DNA of 49,528 nt from Saprospiraceae bacterium (GTDB lineage: Bacteria > Bacteroidota > Bacteroidia > Chitinophagales > Saprospiraceae): contig JAHDFP010000024.1 in NCBI GenBank assembly GCA_020628095.1, positions 1-49,528 on the forward strand, read 5' to 3'. The notes under the pieces were generated by a model that made no database searches, was not told the DNA's origin, and worked only from the letters and a program-made list of their open reading frames with translations. The position numbers were made by a program, and so were the translations under genes. Of the stretch, positions 45,125 through 49,528 are shown piece after piece. The number at the start of each line of letters is the position of its first letter. Within the stretch, counting starts at the first letter, position 1.

Positions 45125-46171
45125 TTAAGGTCTTCTTACAGAAGATCTGCTCGTACTTCTTGATGAAGATCGAGAAGAAGAACTTCTGGATGATGATCTG
45201 GAAGAACTCTTAAAGCTACTGTTGCTTCTGTTAGATCTGAAAGAGTTTCTTTGGCTTGACCTTGAGTTATTACTTCTAAATCTGCTAGTAGAAGAAGGTC
45301 TCTTGCTAGATCTGTAAGAATCTCTTGTTCTCTTTTCTGTTGTCTTGATCGAGTTACGATTTAGATTTCTTGACTGCGATCTTGTATTTGGTCTCGGGCT
45401 TGATCTTCTAGAAGTACGAGACTGTACAGTGGTTGCTTTAGAAGAATCCACCACTTTTCTCGGTGATGTTCTTACTCTTGAGCTACCATTGCCTCGGACA
45501 GAACCCGCAGTAGAACCTGTACGTCTTGTACCGTAGTAAGATCCTTTCGGATTAGGTACAGATGATCTTGTATTGACAGTTCTGATCGCTGATCTTCCGC
45601 CGTAGCCTACACATCCCGCTCTATTAGCGAATCCACGTCCTGTAGCATATCCTCCGAAGCCGTTACCTACTCCTCCGCCTATGCCGTATCCTCTGCCCCA
45701 TGCGCCTGGCGTATAATAGTTATAGAAAGGATTCCAAGGATTCCATGATCTTCTTATAGATCTGTAAGGATTATAATAACCATATACAGGAGCACCTATG
45801 TTGATATTAATAAATGATCCACCGCCGTAAAACGAATTGTACGGAGAATAGAAACTAAACGGATCGTAGTAAAGACTATTAGCGGCCCATGAGTTAGCCC
45901 AAGCAAGTCTGACATTAGATCTTCTGTTTCTTCTTATGCGATTGCTATAGTAGTTGTCATCATACTCTGACCAGTACTCATAGTCCTGATCGTCCTCATC
46001 ATCAAAGTATTCGTCCGAATCATAATCGTTATAGCTGTCATCATAATCGTCCGCATCAGAGTAAGACTCGTATTCGTTATTGTCATCAGAATACAGGTCA
46101 TCAAACTGCGCATTAAGGCTACAACTAGCGACAAACAATGTAATTAGTGTGAGAAGATTAATTTTTTTCAT
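45125..46171 (-). CDS. Secreted acidic/RS-rich low-complexity protein
   Basis: The 348-residue protein has a signal peptide (MKKINLLTLITLFVASCSLN, with cleavage after AQ or a lipobox ASC). Residues ~25-80 are Asp/Tyr/Ser-rich and highly acidic (YSDADDYDDSYNDYDSDEYF). The middle, ~85-195, is rich in Tyr, Gly and Asn. From ~200 to the end it is Arg/Ser-rich and strongly basic, with RS runs (SFKSSSRSSSRSSSSRSSSR). Similar acidic-then-Gly/Tyr-then-RS proteins occur in Bacteroidota, but the function is unknown. Charge separation in one chain suggests self-association or binding to a surface polymer. The pattern is seen; the role is inferred. Confidence 0.85.
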   Translation of the reverse strand: MKKINLLTLITLFVASCSLNAQFDDLYSDDNNEYESYSDADDYDDSYNDYDSDEYFDDEDDQDYEYWSEYDDNYYSNRIRRNRRSNVRLAWANSWAANSLYYDPFSFYSPYNSFYGGGSFININIGAPVYGYYNPYRSIRRSWNPWNPFYNYYTPGAWGRGYGIGGGVGNGFGGYATGRGFANRAGCVGYGGRSAIRTVNTRSSVPNPKGSYYGTRRTGSTAGSVRGNGSSRVRTSPRKVVDSSKATTVQSRTSRRSSPRPNTRSQSRNLNRNSIKTTEKRTRDSYRSSKRPSSTSRFRSNNSRSSQRNSFRSNRSNSSFKSSSRSSSRSSSSRSSSRSTSRSSVRRP

Positions 46172-46511
46172 TTGTAAACAGTTTTAAAGTTTAAAGGAAA
46201 TTTGTTCACTGACAATAACACTCCTAAGTTATGATATAATTCCTCGCCCTTCCGTTAAAACTTTTATAAAAGACACATTAACTAAAGTTAATTTTCTTAA
46301 TAAAGTTTTTTAACATTTAACATTCCGGATGTCTACTATTTTGACGAACTATTGTTGGCTACGTAACCCAAAATGTCTCATTTTTCACAATATTTAACTA
46401 AACCAGCCTCTATTACTCCATGCAAAGCCTAACAGCTGAGACAAAAATTAATGTTTTACCTTTATGTCCAAGTGTTAAAATGGGGAAAAGCCCTATAAAA
46501 AAGAGTAATCA
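46172..46511. other. 340-bp divergent promoter region
   Basis: The RS-rich protein gene and proS point away from each other here, so this stretch should hold both promoters. It is AT-rich and has no open frame of note. I saw no clear -7/-33 pair or riboswitch. Confidence 0.4.
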
Positions 46512-47978
46512 ATGGCGAAAGAAATAACTCCAAGAGCGGAGAATTATTCTCAATGGTATAACGATATTGTCAAAAAGGCGGGTTTGGCGGATAACTCTGC
46601 TGTGCGCGGTTGTATGGTGATAAAGCCTTTGGGATACGGTATATGGGAAAATATGAAGGCTCAGTTAGACTCTATGTTCAAAGCAACAGGACATGTCAAT
46701 GCTTATTTTCCACTCTTTATACCAAAAAGTTTTCTTAGCAAAGAAGCAGAGCATGTGGAGGGATTTGCCAAAGAATGCGCTGTCATCACGCACCATAGAC
46801 TGATGAATAATCCCAATGGTCCTGGCGTCGTAGTAGATCCTTCCGCCAGACTAGAGGAAGAACTGGTGGTCCGACCGACATCTGAGACTATAATATGGAA
46901 TACGTATAAAGATTGGATACAATCCTATCGAGACCTCCCATTACTCATCAACCAATGGGCTAACGTCGTCAGATGGGAAATGCGTACCAGACCATTCCTA
47001 AGGACGGCTGAGTTTCTATGGCAAGAGGGTCATACTGCACATGCCACCAAACAGGAAGCTGAAGAAGAAGCGGCAACGATCCATGAGGTCTACGCCAGAT
47101 TTGCGGAAGACTATATGGCCATGCCAGTCATCAAGGGTGCCAAAACACCTAACGAGAGATTCGCTGGTGCAGAAGAGACTTATACCATAGAGGCCCTCAT
47201 GCAAGATGGTAAAGCATTACAGGCAGGGACTTCCCATTTTCTTGGACAAAATTTTGCCAAAGCCTTCGATGTCAAATATGCGGATCAGAATAATAAAGAA
47301 GAATACGTCTGGGCGACTTCATGGGGTGTATCCACGCGGCTAGTCGGTGGACTAGTCATGACGCACTCAGACGACGAAGGTCTGGTAATACCCCCTCGAT
47401 TAGCACCTACTCAGGTCGTTATCGTCCCTATACCGAAACCGAATGCACAGATTATGGAAGTAGCAGAAAAAATATCCAATCAACTGCGTGCGAAAGGTAT
47501 CTCTGTCAAAATAGATAATGACAAGAAAAAGAGACCTGGTTTCAAATTTGCACAATACGAAATGGAAGGTGTGCCTGTCCGTATAGGTATAGGCATGCGT
47601 GATCTAGAAAAGCAAGTCGTCGAAGTCGCTCGCCGTGATACCAAGGAGAAATCCTATGTAGCCATTGATGGTATAGATCGTTATGTAGAAGAATTACTAG
47701 TAGATATACAAAACAGTCTATTCTCTAAAGCCAAAAAGTATAGAGATGACCACATCTCAGAAGCCAAGAGCATAGACGAGCTGAAAGATATACTTGATAA
47801 CAAAGGTGGATTTGTAAAAGCACTTTGGGACGGAACGACTGAGACAGAACTAAAGGTCAAAGAACTCACTAAAGCGACTATCAGGTGTATAGACAGTACT
47901 GATTCACTGGGAGAAGGTCAGGATATACAATCAGGCGCACCAGCTAAGCAAACGGTCTATTACGCTAAAGCATACTAA
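46512..47978 (+). CDS. proS: Prolyl-tRNA synthetase (archaeal/eukaryotic-type)
   Basis: The 488-residue class II enzyme charges tRNA-Pro. It is the type without the bacterial editing insertion: the N-terminal region runs through [19 protein letters not shown] to [17 protein letters not shown], then the class II motif 2 region [20 protein letters not shown], and motif 3 near [17 protein letters not shown]. The anticodon domain follows ([12 protein letters not shown]), and the C-terminal extension ends [10 protein letters not shown]. This form occurs in many Bacteroidota. The length and motifs are normal, and it is monocistronic with a terminator after it. Confidence 0.97.
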   Translation: MAKEITPRAENYSQWYNDIVKKAGLADNSAVRGCMVIKPLGYGIWENMKAQLDSMFKATGHVNAYFPLFIPKSFLSKEAEHVEGFAKECAVITHHRLMNNPNGPGVVVDPSARLEEELVVRPTSETIIWNTYKDWIQSYRDLPLLINQWANVVRWEMRTRPFLRTAEFLWQEGHTAHATKQEAEEEAATIHEVYARFAEDYMAMPVIKGAKTPNERFAGAEETYTIEALMQDGKALQAGTSHFLGQNFAKAFDVKYADQNNKEEYVWATSWGVSTRLVGGLVMTHSDDEGLVIPPRLAPTQVVIVPIPKPNAQIMEVAEKISNQLRAKGISVKIDNDKKKRPGFKFAQYEMEGVPVRIGIGMRDLEKQVVEVARRDTKEKSYVAIDGIDRYVEELLVDIQNSLFSKAKKYRDDHISEAKSIDELKDILDNKGGFVKALWDGTTETELKVKELTKATIRCIDSTDSLGEGQDIQSGAPAKQTVYYAKAY

Positions 47979-48007
47979 CTAAACCATATATCAATCCTAT
48001 CTAAATA

Positions 48008-48040
48008 AAAAAGGCTCCCAGAGGAGCCCAGATGCTTTTT
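48008..48040. terminator. Bidirectional terminator between proS and the ankyrin gene
   Basis: GGCTCC (48013-48018) pairs with GGAGCC (48023-48028) around CAGA. A-rich flank on the left gives a T-run on the minus strand, and a T-run (48036-48040) lies on the right, seven bases after the stem. Confidence 0.65.
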
Positions 48041-48042
48041 AG

Positions 48043-48123
48043 TTACTACCATCTCTCAGTTTGGTTATTATAATCGAAATTATAATGATGTAATCTAAAA
48101 AGATCTCATGAAGTTGGTAGTAA
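48043..48123. other. Nested inverted repeat, possible structured RNA or small mobile relic
   Basis: An outer pairing TTACTACCA (48043-48051) with TGGTAGTAA (48115-48123) encloses a perfect 8-bp hairpin ATTATAAT-CGAA-ATTATAAT (48067-48086). No gene overlaps it. I cannot tell whether it is transcribed or which strand is used. Confidence 0.4.
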
Positions 48124-48186
48124 TATACGGAATTATCGGGTTTCTCAGAAATCAAAATTGAGCGTAGCGTGAACTTATGTTACTAT

Positions 48187-48504
48187 TTATAGCCAAGACC
48201 AAATGTATTTTTTCGGAATATAACTTTTGAGCAATTTCATCATTTCCTTATTCTTTAATCGTTTAGCTATACCTAATGGTTCTTCTAAGTTGAAGCCTGA
48301 TTTTAATTTTGGGTCCGCACCATTTTCTAATAGATAGGCAGTGATTTCCAAGTCATCTCTTAATATGGATTCTATCAATGGTGTAGTATAAAGTTCAGGA
48401 TGCTCATAGTTAGGGTCTATCCCATTGGCAATATGATATTTGACTATTTCTATTTTTCCGTTTTGAATAGCTCTCACCATATCCTTCCAATCTCCACCTG
48501 ACAT
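48187..48504 (-). CDS. Short ankyrin-repeat protein
   Basis: The 105-residue protein has two to three ankyrin-type repeats (VRAIQNGKIEIVKYHIANGI, TPLIESILRDDLEITAYLLE and NGADPKLKSG). Ankyrin repeats mediate protein binding. There is no signal peptide. Its start is 15 bases after the stop of the methyltransferase gene on the same strand, so they are probably cotranscribed. The partner is unknown. Confidence 0.88.
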   Translation of the reverse strand: MSGGDWKDMVRAIQNGKIEIVKYHIANGIDPNYEHPELYTTPLIESILRDDLEITAYLLENGADPKLKSGFNLEEPLGIAKRLKNKEMMKLLKSYIPKKYIWSWL

Positions 48505-48519
48505 ATTTTACTTTATTTT

Positions 48520-49335
48520 TTATTTCTGAGCTATTATTTCTATCATGGTAGGCGTCAACATAATGGATTGTGGATTCCCAGAAATATGCCTTACCCACTC
48601 CAGAGCCTTATTACATTCCACATGAGTCATATAACCCATATCAGCTACTCTCGGAAAATATAACTCAAAGAATGTCGTCGGCCAGTTCCATTGCAAATCT
48701 GATGGTTGACCCATTTTGATCATTGGTCTTTTGCTGAGCAAGCTAAGACCTTGTTGCGCAAACATCCGAGGAAGATAACGACCGATGTCTATATCGCTAT
48801 TTCTTTCCTTAAAACTCCTTAATGTTGCCCTCTTGGCTACGAGCCAATCCTCGTGTATGGGTTCTAATTGCAATGTGGACCAATCAAAATATTCTTGCGA
48901 TACAAGGATACCACCAGGCTTAAGTGCATCTACCATTTTACTAATGATGACATCGACATTATCTACCCAGGCCAATGCCCATCGATGATAGATTCTATCT
49001 ACACTATTAGTAGATAAATCAAGATCAGAAAAATCGCAATGTACAATCTCTATGTTCGTCAGTTGATGATCTTCTGCTAACTTTTGCAGATGATTAAGAT
49101 AATTCTCTGATTTATCTACGGCGATAACTTTACCCTCTGGACCTACCAAATAGGCCAAATCAATGGTCGCAAACCCTGGACCACAACCAAGATCTAATAC
49201 CGTCTGTCCATATCCGAATCTGGCTATCTCCCATCCTCTTCTTGCCTCACTTGCCCATACCTGATGCTGAAAACCCAATCTATGCAGCTCAGCTCTATCT
49301 GTACCCAACACGTAAGCTCCTTTCTCAGTGCTCAT
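48520..49335 (-). CDS. SAM-dependent methyltransferase
   Basis: The 271-residue protein has a class I methyltransferase fold. Motif I is VLDLGCGPGFATIDLAYLVG near 60, KVIAVDKSENYL is motif II, and EIVHCDFSDLDL and VDRIYHRWALAWVDNV give motifs III-IV. KPGGILVSQEYFD is post-motif. The substrate is not evident: there is no specificity signature for ubiquinone, menaquinone or small-molecule enzymes. It is followed by the ankyrin gene on the same strand, with a terminator upstream that separates it from the gene at the right edge. Confidence 0.9.
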   Translation of the reverse strand: MSTEKGAYVLGTDRAELHRLGFQHQVWASEARRGWEIARFGYGQTVLDLGCGPGFATIDLAYLVGPEGKVIAVDKSENYLNHLQKLAEDHQLTNIEIVHCDFSDLDLSTNSVDRIYHRWALAWVDNVDVIISKMVDALKPGGILVSQEYFDWSTLQLEPIHEDWLVAKRATLRSFKERNSDIDIGRYLPRMFAQQGLSLLSKRPMIKMGQPSDLQWNWPTTFFELYFPRVADMGYMTHVECNKALEWVRHISGNPQSIMLTPTMIEIIAQK

Positions 49336-49362
49336 CCTATTATTAGTTTTTACTTAAAATAA

Positions 49363-49394
49363 AAAAACCTTGGTGATTTCGCACCAAGGTTCTT
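49363..49394 (-). terminator. Terminator between the edge gene and the methyltransferase
   Basis: AACCTTGGTG (49366-49375) pairs with CACCAAGGTT (49382-49391) around ATTTCG, followed on the minus strand by a run of T. It ends a minus-strand transcript that comes from beyond the right edge. A second inverted repeat, AAGTCTCTAA/TTAGAGACTT, lies at 49413-49449. Confidence 0.8.
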
Positions 49395-49476
49395 TAATAA
49401 TAAACCAAAATGAAGTCTCTAAATAGTTCTCAATCTCAATTAGAGACTTTGTTCTCAAACATTATAAATCTTCTGA

Positions 49477-49528
49477 TTACTCAATCATAATCATATGTCG
49501 AGTTGCTGTATTATCTGTTGTTTCTAAC
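49477..49528 (-). CDS. Possible C-terminal end of a minus-strand gene entering from the right edge
   Basis: One minus frame is open from the window edge to a TAA at 49477-49479, encoding the tail ...LETTDNTATRHMIMIE. It is followed by a terminator, so it is plausibly the end of a gene that lies outside the window. The other two frames close within the first few codons. The fragment is too short to name. Confidence 0.35.
   Translation of the reverse strand, partial: LETTDNTATRHMIMIE

Noticed and set aside
46934-47518. Frames antisense or shifted within proS
   Set aside because: They overlap the full-length, motif-complete proS frame and have no independent support.
48029-48186. A tRNA gene in the gap after proS
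   Set aside because: The 81-nt nested palindrome lacks the D and T arm consensus and a CCA-type acceptor on either strand.

Overview
The window is chromosomal DNA of a member of the Bacteroidota, most likely a marine or environmental Saprospiria- or Cytophagia-like lineage. The evidence is two proteins with C-terminal type IX secretion (T9SS) sorting domains, a SprB/HYR-type giant adhesin, a TonB-dependent receptor followed by a DUF4249 lipoprotein, a DUF1800/DUF1501 pair, a FadL-like outer membrane protein, the archaeal/eukaryotic-type prolyl-tRNA synthetase, low GC outside the adhesin and few Shine-Dalgarno sequences. The genus cannot be named from the sequence alone.

Layout. (1) 1-14824, minus strand: one enormous open reading frame for a secreted adhesin that runs off the left edge (at least 4941 codons). 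It has a signal peptide, an unrecognised N-terminal domain, a HYR domain, a DUF2341-like domain, a SprB repeat, then about forty HYR-like domains ordered in an eight-domain super-repeat. The super-repeats nearest the left edge are almost identical DNA copies of 2109 bp. (2) 15137-18505, minus: an operon mgsA - uvrC - MORN-type lipoprotein - SCO1/SenC. (3) 18576-26069: an unknown secreted protein, a BNR/Asp-box T9SS protein whose signal peptide is out of frame, queG with a gamma-carbonic-anhydrase-like gene, a small lipoprotein, tadA and guaB. (4) 26085-34622: an accessory island with three type II toxin-antitoxin modules (PIN/RHH, MazEF, HicAB), two paralogous small secreted proteins, a papain-like orphan and an IS200/IS605 element, interspersed with phosphohexomutase, pcm and a 552-residue nucleoside-phosphorylase-like protein. 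(5) 34779-46171: the DUF1800/DUF1501 pair, the TonB receptor/DUF4249 pair, a Bax-inhibitor-1 membrane protein with an M48 protease, a FadL-like porin and an acidic/RS-rich secreted protein. (6) 46512-49528: proS, then a minus-strand methyltransferase and ankyrin gene, and the edge of another gene.

How the genes fit together. Housekeeping functions (DNA repair, GMP synthesis, queuosine and inosine tRNA modification, prolyl-tRNA charging, protein repair, methylglyoxal shunt, cytochrome oxidase assembly) are mixed with envelope and secretion genes. The adhesin, the BNR protein and the DUF1501 protein look like T9SS clients; the TonB/DUF4249, FadL-like and lipoprotein genes are outer-membrane functions.

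No complete new defence or biosynthetic system is evident. The most unusual structures are the hierarchical adhesin repeat with its gradient of homogenisation, the homopolymer frame break that separates a secreted protein from its signal peptide, the nucleoside-phosphorylase fusion, and the pair of small secreted proteins that resemble free-standing T9SS sorting domains. No tRNA, rRNA or CRISPR array was seen.
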